Positions 7,815-14,533 of a stretch of 15,660 nt of DNA are shown in pieces (within the stretch, counting starts at the first letter, position 1; the number at the start of each line of letters is the position of its first letter). A program made the position numbers and the translations under genes. Origin of the DNA: Ardenticatenales bacterium (lineage in GTDB: Bacteria > Chloroflexota > Anaerolineae > Promineifilales > UBA4811); NCBI GenBank assembly GCA_013139935.1, contig WSZX01000169.1, positions 1-15,660 of the forward strand. The letters run 5' to 3'. The notes under the pieces are model-generated. The model searched no databases, was not told the origin of the DNA, and saw nothing but the letters and a program-made list of their open reading frames with translations.

Positions 7815-8777
7815 ATGAAATGTATTGGTGTCATGACAAGCGGGGGCGATTCGCCGGGCATGAATGCCTGCATCCGTGCGGTTGTCCGCACCGCCATTGC
7901 CAAGGGGCTCAAGGTCAAGGGGATACAGCGCGGTTTCGCAGGGTTGCTGGATGGCGACATCCACGATATGGGCAAGCGGGATGCCAGCGGAATCATCCAG
8001 CGAGGCGGCACCGTGCTGCAAACCGCTCGCTGCCCGGAATTCATGGAGAAAAAGGGGCAGGTGCTGGGGCTGCGGCGGCTGAATGAAGAGGGACTGGACG
8101 GATTGGTGGTCATCGGGGGAGATGGTAGCCTTCGTGGGGCCCTGGCGCTACACAGGATGGGATTTGCGGTGGCGGGTATCCCTGGCAGCATTGACAATGA
8201 TATCAACGGCACTGACATGTCAGTTGGAGTGGATACTACCCTCAACACCATTGTTTGTGCGCTGGATGCGCTGCGCGACACGGCCTCGTCCCACGAGCGC
8301 GCTTTCCTGATTGAGGTGATGGGGCGGAAATGCGGCTATCTGGCGGCCGTCGGTGGCATCCTGGGCGGTGCGGAGATGATCCTCATCCCTGAAATCCCAT
8401 TCGAGCTAGAGGAGGTGGCCCAGGTTGTGCTCGATGCCTATGTCCAGGGCAAGAACCATGCCCTCATTGTGGTGGCCGAAGGCGCTCGGCCTGACATCAA
8501 CCGGATCGCAGAGTACCTGCGCCAGCACCAGGTAGGTTTCGATGTGCGAGTGACCATTCTGGGCCACGTGCAGCGCGGCGGGCGGCCCAGCGCTTTCGAC
8601 CGGCTCTTGGCCACCCGCCTGGGGGTGGCGGCCGTCAAGGAGCTACTAAAGGGTAACCTTGGAACCATGATCGGGTTGAAGGGAGCAATGACTGGCACCG
8701 TTCCGCTGGAAGAGGCGACGTCGCACCAACGCAAGGTGAGGGACGAATACATTGAGCTGTTCAATCTCGTCAGCTAG
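7815..8777 (+). CDS. pfkA: ATP-dependent 6-phosphofructokinase
   Basis: Phosphorylates fructose 6-phosphate to fructose 1,6-bisphosphate, the committed step of glycolysis. At 320 residues it has the length of the E. coli enzyme and aligns to its numbering. Seen: TSGGDSPGMN (8-17), the nucleotide motif GGDG (101-104), the catalytic PGSIDND (123-129, Asp127 the base), MGR (169-171), and GHVQRGG (250-256). Gly104 and Gly124 indicate ATP rather than pyrophosphate as phosphoryl donor, since PPi enzymes carry Asp and Lys there. Residue 125 is Ser where E. coli has Thr, a mild change. AGAGG lies 9 nt before the ATG. It follows dnaE in the same direction with no terminator between, so it is probably co-transcribed; dnaE and pfkA are also close in many Firmicutes. 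Confidence 0.96.
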   Translation: MKCIGVMTSGGDSPGMNACIRAVVRTAIAKGLKVKGIQRGFAGLLDGDIHDMGKRDASGIIQRGGTVLQTARCPEFMEKKGQVLGLRRLNEEGLDGLVVIGGDGSLRGALALHRMGFAVAGIPGSIDNDINGTDMSVGVDTTLNTIVCALDALRDTASSHERAFLIEVMGRKCGYLAAVGGILGGAEMILIPEIPFELEEVAQVVLDAYVQGKNHALIVVAEGARPDINRIAEYLRQHQVGFDVRVTILGHVQRGGRPSAFDRLLATRLGVAAVKELLKGNLGTMIGLKGAMTGTVPLEEATSHQRKVRDEYIELFNLVS

Positions 8778-8784
8778 GCGGGTC

Positions 8785-8804
8785 AACCGGGGAAGCTGGT
8801 TTTA
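8785..8804 (+). terminator. Weak candidate terminator after pfkA
   Basis: AACCGG and CTGGTT can form a 6-bp stem (one G-U pair) around a 5-nt loop, followed by only a few T residues. It lies in the 45-nt gap between pfkA and the convergent mutase gene. The stem is short and the T run poor. Confidence 0.3.
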
Positions 8805-8822
8805 TGCCCCCTGTTCGTTCTG

Positions 8823-10508
8823 CTAGATGAATGTCGGCTCTTGATAGGTGCCAAACACTCTGCGCAGCACGGTGATTATCTCCCCCAGGGTCGCATACGC
8901 ACGGACGGCCTCCAGCAACGGGGGCATCAGGTTCTCTGGCCCGATTGCTGCATCTTGCAGCGCCGCCAGCGTGCTCGCCACCCGCTCGTTGTTCCGCTCG
9001 TGGCGTACTTGGTTCAGACGGGCCATCTGACGCTCGAAACCCTCCGGGTCCATTTTCAATGTGGGGATGGAGATATGCTCCTTGTCGTCTAGGAATTCGT
9101 TGACGCCAACGATAGTGCGCTCTTTCTCGTCTGTCTCTTTCTGGTATTGGTAGGCTGCTCTGGAAATCTCGCGCTGGAAGAACCCCTGCTGGATGGCAGG
9201 CAGCACTCCACCGGATGCCTCAATCTGGTCAAAATACTCGTAGACCCGGCGCTCCATCTCTAGTGTCTGCGCTTCCACAAAATACGAACCACCCAGCGGA
9301 TCGAGCGTGTTCACCACGCCGCTTTCGTGGGCGATGATCTGCTGGGTGCGCAGGGCGATAGTGACGGCTTGTTCGCTGGGGAGCGCCAGAGCCTCGTCTC
9401 GGCTGTTGGTGTGCAGGCTCTGGGTGCCCCCAAGCACGGCCGCCAATGCCTGAATAGCGACCCGCACCACATTGATTTCTGGCTGTTGGGCGGTGAGGGC
9501 AAAGCCGGCCGTCTGGGTATGGAAGCGGAGAAGCCAGGAGCGGGGGTCCCTGGCCTTTAAAGTCTGTTTCATTTCCCGGGCCCAGATCCGCCGCGCGGCC
9601 CGGTATTTGGCAATCTCTTCGAAAAAGTCATTGTGTGCGTTGAAGAAGAAGCTGAGCCGAGGCGCAAAGTCGTCGATGTTCAAACCTCGGTCCAGGGCCC
9701 ACTGAACGTACTCGAGGCCGTCCGCCAAAGTAAAAGCGAGCTCCTGAGCGGCCGTGCTGCCGGCCTCGCGGATGTGGTAGCCGCTGATACTGATGGTGTT
9801 CCAGCGTGGGAGGTGCTCGCTGCCGTATTCAATGGTGTCAGTTACCAGTCGCATGGAGGGTTCAGGGGGAAAGATGTACTCTTTTTGGGCGATGTATTCT
9901 TTGAGGATATCGTTCTGGATGGTTCCGCCGAGCTCTTTCATGGGGATGCCCTGCTTTTCGGCCGCTACAATATACATCGCCCAGGTGACGGCCGCGGGGC
10001 TGTTGATGGTCATGCTGGTGGTCACCTTGTCCAGCGGGATCCCATCCAGCAAGATTTCCATGTCCTTCAGGCTGCTCACTGCCACACCACACTTGCCGAA
10101 TTCCCCCAAGGCCTCCGGCGCGTCGGTGTCATATCCCATCAATGTGGGCAGATCAAAGGCGACGGAAAGCCCAGTTTGCCCCTGTTCCAGCAGGTATTTG
10201 AACCGTTGGTTGGTCTCTTCGGCCGTGCCAAAACCGGCGAACATCCGCATGGTCCACAGTCGGCCGCGATGCATGGTTGCATGAACGCCGCGAGTGTACG
10301 GGTACTCGCCAGGAAAACCTAAATCGCGCCGGTAGTCCCAGTCAGGCAGGTCCAGCGGAGTGTAAAGACGCTCGATTTTTTCGCTGGACGTGGTGATAAA
10401 GGCCTTTTGTCGCTCCGGAAAACGTTCCAAAGTAGGCCCCAGAATGGTCTCCTCCCAGTTGGCCCTGGCTTTGTTCAGTTCTTCCAGGCGTTGCTTGTCA
10501 TAAATCAC
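8823..10508 (-). CDS. B12-dependent acyl-CoA mutase, large subunit (isobutyryl-CoA mutase-like active site)
   Basis: Coenzyme B12-dependent carbon-skeleton mutase of the methylmalonyl-CoA mutase family; 561 residues cover only the substrate-binding TIM-barrel part, so a separate B12-binding small subunit is needed and is not in this window. Seen: YPYTRGV, the RLWTMRMFAGF segment, GLSVAFDLPT, TIQNDILKEYIAQKEY, and SISGYHIREAG with the catalytic His245. At the positions equal to Tyr89 and Arg207 of Propionibacterium methylmalonyl-CoA mutase it has Phe90 and Gln208, the pair found in isobutyryl-CoA mutase. Ala117 argues against 2-hydroxyisobutyryl-CoA mutase, which has Asp. The position of Tyr75 is His. 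The GTG at 10508 is preferred because AAGGAG lies 8 nt before it; an upstream GTG at 10550 lacks this. The epimerase gene lies upstream in the same direction, 132 nt away. Most pipelines would call it methylmalonyl-CoA mutase. Confidence 0.9.
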   Translation of the reverse strand: MIYDKQRLEELNKARANWEETILGPTLERFPERQKAFITTSSEKIERLYTPLDLPDWDYRRDLGFPGEYPYTRGVHATMHRGRLWTMRMFAGFGTAEETNQRFKYLLEQGQTGLSVAFDLPTLMGYDTDAPEALGEFGKCGVAVSSLKDMEILLDGIPLDKVTTSMTINSPAAVTWAMYIVAAEKQGIPMKELGGTIQNDILKEYIAQKEYIFPPEPSMRLVTDTIEYGSEHLPRWNTISISGYHIREAGSTAAQELAFTLADGLEYVQWALDRGLNIDDFAPRLSFFFNAHNDFFEEIAKYRAARRIWAREMKQTLKARDPRSWLLRFHTQTAGFALTAQQPEINVVRVAIQALAAVLGGTQSLHTNSRDEALALPSEQAVTIALRTQQIIAHESGVVNTLDPLGGSYFVEAQTLEMERRVYEYFDQIEASGGVLPAIQQGFFQREISRAAYQYQKETDEKERTIVGVNEFLDDKEHISIPTLKMDPEGFERQMARLNQVRHERNNERVASTLAALQDAAIGPENLMPPLLEAVRAYATLGEIITVLRRVFGTYQEPTFI

Positions 10509-10640
10509 TCTTCCTACTCCTTGGACCGCGTGTGACCAACCAAGGCTCACTCTGATCGGCGTGGGGGGACGTTTGTTCTATCGAAAGGCTCGATCGCCAC
10601 CCAGACAGGCGAACTCAGCCACTCATCAGCAGAGTTGACC

Positions 10641-11039
10641 CTACTCCACCAGTTCCACCAGGACACCACAAGCGCTCTTGGGATGGACAAAGATAACCTT
10701 TCTGCCGCCGGCTCCGGCAATGGGTTCGTCATGTATCAGGCGAATTCCCCGGGCCTTGAGTTCCGCCAATGTGGTCTCAATGTTTTCTACTTTGAAACAG
10801 ATGTGATGCAGCCCCGGCCCGCGCCGAGCGAGGAATCTGGCCATCCCGCTGGTGTCGGCCGTCGGCTGCACCAGCTCGAGTTCGGTTGCCCCAACCGGCA
10901 GCATCGCCACGATGGTTTCCTGTTCCGGCAACTCTTCTCGGTGGTCCACGGAAAGGCCCAAGGCGGTTTGCCAAAAACCCAAACCCTCCTCGATGTCGGG
11001 TACGACAATCGCTATGTGGTCAACACGGAGAAGCCTCAC
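10641..11039 (-). CDS. mce: Methylmalonyl-CoA epimerase
   Basis: Interconverts the (R) and (S) forms of methylmalonyl-CoA, linking propionyl-CoA carboxylation to the mutase. It is a small metal-dependent protein of the vicinal oxygen chelate (glyoxalase) fold; 132 residues is normal. Seen: VDHIAIVV (6-13) with ligand His8, ELELVQP (53-59) where another ligand is expected, GPGLHHICFKV (75-85) with the His ligand at 78 or 79, and GVLVELVE at the end with Glu129. I start at the GTG at 11039 because AAAGGAG lies 6 nt before it; an ATG 11 codons upstream has no such site. It is co-oriented with the mutase gene and likely forms an operon with it. A related epimerase substrate cannot be excluded, given the mutase's unusual active site. 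Confidence 0.9.
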   Translation of the reverse strand: MRLLRVDHIAIVVPDIEEGLGFWQTALGLSVDHREELPEQETIVAMLPVGATELELVQPTADTSGMARFLARRGPGLHHICFKVENIETTLAELKARGIRLIHDEPIAGAGGRKVIFVHPKSACGVLVELVE

Positions 11040-11098
11040 TTTCAACTCCTTTCCGTCCTGGCATATCCGCAAGGATTGGTCTTTTCCAGTCGAACTCT

Positions 11099-11127
11099 AG
11101 TTTACTCGCATCCCAGCGAAAGACCAA
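11099..11127 (-). promoter_or_regulatory. Weak candidate promoter for the epimerase-mutase pair
   Basis: On the minus strand TTGGTC (11122-11127), a 17-nt spacer and TAAACT (11099-11104) form a weak sigma-70-like promoter about 60 nt before the epimerase start. Each box has several mismatches. Confidence 0.25.
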
Positions 11128-11404
11128 CCGAGCCAACACGAATCTGTGACGGTGGGCGGACCAGCGCCCTGCTACCTGTCGAGCTGTCCTCTTGAGCACC
11201 AAGCGCGGACCGATCCGGGAATCCATTCGCCCGAGTATGCAAAAGGTACATGTGGCCAACGAAGAGACGCTGCGCACGAATCGCCAGCGGCCATGGCTGA
11301 TCTGGATCTTGATCTCAAAACCTTGGTCGTGGCTCGGCGGCGGGGAAGGATACACACCCGTGGCGGCAAGAGGGTCGGCCATTAGGTCTGCGCCGGACGG
11401 CGGA
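11128..11404 (-). other. Intergenic region without a supported gene
   Basis: I see no gene, RNA or repeat here. A 141-codon minus-strand frame (11020-11445) crosses it and runs into the epimerase start, but it lacks a ribosome binding site and recognisable motifs. The region probably represents decayed sequence next to the ABC ATPase remnant. Confidence 0.4.
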
Positions 11405-11407
11405 CCA

Positions 11408-11683
11408 GGCAATGGCTTGCCGGATGCGGCGGGCGAGTTCTCCAAATCGATTGCCGTATTGCATCTCTATCGCGCGTGGGCGGGGCAAGTCAATAATAAA
11501 CTCGGCCGTGATCCGGCCGGGGCGGGGGCTCATCACCAGTATTCGGTCCGACAACAGGGCCGCCTCCCCACTGCTGTGGGCTACCATTAGCACCGTCGTC
11601 TGCTCGGCAGACCAGATACGCGGTAGTTCCTCTCCAGATCGGACGGCGGGCGTTTGTGTTGCTGCCTGAAATCTCTTGCGATT
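11408..11683 (-). pseudogene. Remnant of an ABC transporter ATPase (nitrate/sulfonate/taurine type)
   Basis: One minus-strand frame reads ELPRIWSAEQTTVLMVAHSS, then EAALLSDRILVMSPRPGRIT, and on to FGELARRIRQAI. This matches the C-terminal third of SsuB/TauB/NrtD-type ATPases, which energise uptake of nitrate, sulfonates or taurine: the H-loop histidine (VAH, normally VTH), the LSDRxLVMSPRPGRI signature and the end of the domain. The Walker A, signature and Walker B parts are absent from this frame; a TAG stops it at 11684. A possible Walker B/D-loop trace (DEGFIHCPDVES) lies in another frame near 11700, suggesting frameshifts back to about 11822. No partner permease or binding protein is present. 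The remaining stretch up to 11942 shows nothing else. Confidence 0.75.
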
Positions 11684-11942
11684 CTACGTCTGGGCAATGG
11701 ATGAAGCCCTCATCCCCGGTGCCGGACAGATGGGACCGGAGACGCTTGCCCGGCGTTCTCAAACCACGGTCGTCCGCGAGATGGGATCGGTTGGGGTTTC
11801 CTTGGGGGAACGCGCGGGGCACCAGCCGTGTGATGAGAGTGGCTCTCTATGTGCCGAAACGGGGCAGGCCATCGTCACGTTGTCAGCTCTTTGGTCGAAT
11901 CGCTCCCCCGGTCATGGACGGACGATTCTGCCCATTGAGCTT

Positions 11943-13202
11943 TCAGCCGAGGTACTGGCGCAGATGACCCGCATGGGTACGCTGGCGCAGCTTGCGTAGC
12001 GCTTCTTTTTCCAGTTGGCGAATCCGCTCCCGGGAGAGGCCGAACATCTCTCCCACCTCTTTCAGAGTGCGTGACTCTCCGTCCTGCAAGCCGTACCGCA
12101 GCCGTAGTATCCGTGCTTCTCGTGGAGCGAGCCGGTTGAGAATCTCTGTCAAGTCTTCGGCCAGCAGCGATTGGGCGACCGAATCGTAGGGAGCCGGCAT
12201 GTCCCGATCCTCGATAAAGTCGCCCAGTTCTGCATCCGAGTCGTCTCCCACCGGCCTTTCCAGATGCACCGGCTGACGGCTGGTGCGGAGCATCCAGCGC
12301 ACCCGCTCCGGGGTCATGCGCATCGCTTTGGCGATCTCTTCGGGGGTGGGCTGTCGTCCGAGCGACTGTTCCATCTCCTGAGCTATCTGGTACAGTTTGC
12401 TGATCCGGCCGCCAAGATGGGCGGGAATGCGGATGGTCCGGCCGTGATTGGCGAGCGCACGAGTTACTGCCTGCCGAATCCACCAGGTGGCATAGGTGCT
12501 GAAACGGTTCCCCCGCCTATAGTCGTATTTTTCTACCGCCTTGATCAGGCCTACGTTTCCTTCTTGGATCAGATCGAGGAACGGAAGCCCCCGGCCGCGG
12601 TATTTTTTGGCCACTGAGACCACCAGGCGGGTATTGGCGCGGATGAGGTGTGCGCGGGCTGCGTCCCCCAATTCGATCTGAGCTTGCAGCTCCTTTTCGC
12701 GTTCCGGGGAACCATTCGCCTGGTCCTGTTGGCTCATCGCTCCACTGCTTCCCTCGATTCGCTTGGCCAACGTTACTTCTTGTTCGGCCGAGAGCAGCGA
12801 CTGCTGTCCCATCTCCCGGAAATAAAGTCCGACCGAGTCATCGATAGGGACAGTACTGAGGTCGAAACTGGGCGCAGCGTGGAACTCGATGCCGCCCTCG
12901 GCCGCGGCTTTTGCCCTTCGGGCAGAAAGCGATTTCCGCGCAGGCCGCGAATTGGAGCGCTTGTTTCCATCGCGGCCGTTCAGTCGTTCCTTCTGGCGAA
13001 TAGCTTCCGCCTCTTCCTCGCTTTCGTATACAGTGACTGGTACGTCCAGTGACTGCAGCACTTCCAGCAGGGTTTCCAGAAGATTCAGATCATCTTCAAT
13101 CACGGGGAACATTTTGATCAGCTCGTCGTAGGTCAGGTATCCCCGTACCTGGGATGCATCAACGAGGCTGCTTACCATGTCAGCTTCATCATAGGAGGAC
13201 AT
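11943..13202 (-). CDS. rpoD: RNA polymerase sigma-70 factor (primary type)
   Basis: Directs RNA polymerase to -10/-35 promoters. In 419 residues: a short region 1.1 (RGYLTYDELIKMFP, 20-33), region 1.2 (about 119-150), a charged linker, region 2 (about 185-262, with FSTYATWWIRQAVTRAL keeping the Gln and Thr that read the -10), region 3 (about 263-340), and region 4 (about 345-410) with the HTH ending in LSRERIRQLEKEALRKLR, which keeps the -35-reading Arg/Glu/Arg set. Region 3.0 reads IPAHLGGRISKL where E. coli has IPVHMIETINKL: the His is kept, but the Glu that contacts the TG of extended -10 promoters is Gly265. Region 1.1 favours a primary sigma, though a group 2 factor is possible. An AGAAGG lies rather far (about 13 nt) from the ATG. 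It has its own promoter, and lies downstream of the radical SAM gene. Confidence 0.93.
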   Translation of the reverse strand: MSSYDEADMVSSLVDASQVRGYLTYDELIKMFPVIEDDLNLLETLLEVLQSLDVPVTVYESEEEAEAIRQKERLNGRDGNKRSNSRPARKSLSARRAKAAAEGGIEFHAAPSFDLSTVPIDDSVGLYFREMGQQSLLSAEQEVTLAKRIEGSSGAMSQQDQANGSPEREKELQAQIELGDAARAHLIRANTRLVVSVAKKYRGRGLPFLDLIQEGNVGLIKAVEKYDYRRGNRFSTYATWWIRQAVTRALANHGRTIRIPAHLGGRISKLYQIAQEMEQSLGRQPTPEEIAKAMRMTPERVRWMLRTSRQPVHLERPVGDDSDAELGDFIEDRDMPAPYDSVAQSLLAEDLTEILNRLAPREARILRLRYGLQDGESRTLKEVGEMFGLSRERIRQLEKEALRKLRQRTHAGHLRQYLG

Positions 13203-13255
13203 AGGCTGTGGGCACCTTCTCGTCTGGAAAAAGCTTACACTACAACTAACTGGTC

Positions 13256-13284
13256 ATTTTAACATAATTGAAACGCGAAATCAA
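13256..13284 (-). promoter_or_regulatory. Predicted promoter of the sigma factor gene
   Basis: On the minus strand: TTGATT (13279-13284), a 17-nt spacer and TAAAAT (13256-13261), with TG one base before the -10 (TGnTAAAAT). Transcription would start near 13249, leaving a leader of about 47 nt. This is the best complete promoter in the window. Confidence 0.75.
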
Positions 13285-13312
13285 GGGGGAGCGCCGTCTT
13301 TTAAGATATTGT

Positions 13313-14248
13313 CTAGGGGATTCTCTGTTGTCGCCTGTCCAAGCGGGTTAGGCCAACCTCTGCTGCAAGCTCTTGGGCCCGACGGTACTCTGCCCCGGTG
13401 GTTCTCCGGCCGAGCTCCGGGTGCTTGAATGCTTGATAGCACGGCCGATATTGATCCATCAAGTTCAGATAGGTATCGGGGGAAATCTCTCGAGCCAGGA
13501 ATTGAACGATCGCGGCCGTTCCTGCCAGTCCGTTGGGGAGGACAAGGTGGCGGATCAATAGCCCTCGCGAGGCGATCCCCCGGTCATCCAGCGTCAGATC
13601 TCCTACCTGGCGGTGCATCTCTTTGATTGCCTCCTGGTTGACCCGCGGATAATCAGGAATGCCAGAGAGCCGTTGGGCAACAGATGGATCGGCGTACTTG
13701 ATGTCGGGCATGTAAATGTCCACTATGCCGTCCAACAATGCCAGACTCTCCAGTGCGTCATAGCCGCCGGTATTGTAGACCAGGGGAATTCGTAGGCCTG
13801 CCTGGGACGCAATCAAGAGTGCGCCGAGGAACTGGGGGATGACATGGGTGGGACTGACAAGATTGATGTTGTGACAGCCCCTCTCCTGCAGATTGATCAT
13901 CACGCCTGCCAGCTCTTCCAGAGAGAGCCGCTGACCGAAGCCGTTCTGGCTGATGTCATAGTTCTGGCAGAACACGCATCCTAGATTGCACCACGCGAAA
14001 AAGATGGTGCCCGATCCGCCATAGCCTCGCAGAGGGTCCTCTTCTCCAAAGTGTGCGCTGTAGCTAGCGACGACGGCAAGCTCTCCGGTGCGGCAAACGG
14101 CGCCATTAGCGCTCTCGCGCCGATTTGCCCCACAATGGCGCGGGCAGAGATCACACGACTGCAATCGTTCATAGGCCAAACGCACGCGTGTGGCCAACTC
14201 GCCCGATGACAGGAGCTTGAGATAGGCGGGTTCAAAGGAATCGGTCAT
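13313..14248 (-). CDS. PflX-like radical SAM protein (COG1313 type)
   Basis: Radical S-adenosylmethionine protein related to pyruvate formate-lyase activating enzymes; the substrate of this subgroup is not known to me. In 311 residues: an N-terminal cysteine cluster (CDLCPRHCGANR with Cys32, 35, 39, and Cys52), which may hold an extra iron-sulfur cluster or zinc; VASYSAHFGEEDPLRGYGGS; and the cluster motif CNLGCVFC (Cys87, 91, 94; CxxxCxxC). Family blocks follow: GCHNINLVSPTHVIPQ, PLVYNTGGYD, VDIYMPDIKY, RGLLIRHLVLPN and YLNLMDQYRPCYQAF. The frame extends to an ATG at 14419, but the -10 box of a good promoter overlaps that ATG and the extra 57 residues lack family resemblance, so I start at 14248. 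The ribosome binding site there is weak. It lies 110 nt upstream of the sigma gene in the same direction. Confidence 0.9.
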   Translation of the reverse strand: MTDSFEPAYLKLLSSGELATRVRLAYERLQSCDLCPRHCGANRRESANGAVCRTGELAVVASYSAHFGEEDPLRGYGGSGTIFFAWCNLGCVFCQNYDISQNGFGQRLSLEELAGVMINLQERGCHNINLVSPTHVIPQFLGALLIASQAGLRIPLVYNTGGYDALESLALLDGIVDIYMPDIKYADPSVAQRLSGIPDYPRVNQEAIKEMHRQVGDLTLDDRGIASRGLLIRHLVLPNGLAGTAAIVQFLAREISPDTYLNLMDQYRPCYQAFKHPELGRRTTGAEYRRAQELAAEVGLTRLDRRQQRIP

Positions 14249-14417
14249 CGCCTGGGGGGAGCTTGCTGATCGAGTTTGTTCCTGGCAATGCTGGAAATCG
14301 ATTGCCTCGCAATTGTCTCGCCGCTGTCCCGCTCGATCTGATGATTCGGGGAACGCTTGGCCGCACCGACTAGAGTGTGGCAGACGCGGCATGCTTGGGA
14401 GCTTGGTTCCGCTGATC

Positions 14418-14426
14418 ATTATACCA
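14418..14426 (-). promoter_or_regulatory. Predicted promoter of the radical SAM gene (extended -10)
   Basis: On the minus strand TGG precedes a perfect TATAAT (14418-14423), giving TGnTATAAT, with no clear -35 box. Transcription would start near 14411, leaving a leader of about 163 nt in which I see no clear structure. Confidence 0.6.
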
Positions 14427-14456
14427 CACTTTCGGTCTCTGCGGGTGATCTAGATA

Positions 14457-14480
14457 GCCCAAAGGAGCCTCCAATTGGGC
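14457..14480. promoter_or_regulatory. Inverted repeat between the divergent radical SAM and kinase genes
   Basis: GCCCAA (14457-14462) and TTGGGC (14475-14480) form a perfect 6-bp dyad, and the interior contains GGA/TCC that can add three pairs around a GCC loop. No T run follows. It lies just upstream of a candidate kinase promoter, so a protein-binding operator is one possibility. Confidence 0.4.
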
Positions 14481-14487
14481 TCGCGGC

Positions 14488-14516
14488 TTGACGAAATAGC
14501 CATAACGTGCCATATT
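14488..14516 (+). promoter_or_regulatory. Candidate promoter of the histidine kinase gene
   Basis: TTGACG (14488-14493), a 17-nt spacer and CATATT (14511-14516). The -35 is good and the -10 poor. It would place the start of transcription only about 11 nt before the ATG, which would cut into the ribosome binding site, so it is doubtful. Confidence 0.25.
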
Positions 14517-14533
14517 TATGGATTGGAGGAGCT

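Noticed and set aside
9633..10322. 229-codon open frame on the plus strand
   Set aside because: Antisense to the strongly conserved acyl-CoA mutase; no independent start signal or domain.
10509..10550. Upstream GTG start for the mutase, adding 14 residues
   Set aside because: The internal GTG at 10508 has AAGGAG at proper spacing and starts where the family sequence begins.
11085..11100. GTTCGA-like T-loop suggesting a tRNA on the minus strand
   Set aside because: The flanking bases do not form a T stem, and no acceptor, D or anticodon arm could be found.
11020..11445. 141-codon open frame on the minus strand before the epimerase
   Set aside because: It overlaps the epimerase start, lacks a ribosome binding site, and resembles no family I know.
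14249..14419. Upstream ATG start for the radical SAM protein, adding 57 residues
   Set aside because: The -10 box TATAAT overlaps that ATG, so the transcript would begin inside the extension; the extra residues also lack family resemblance.
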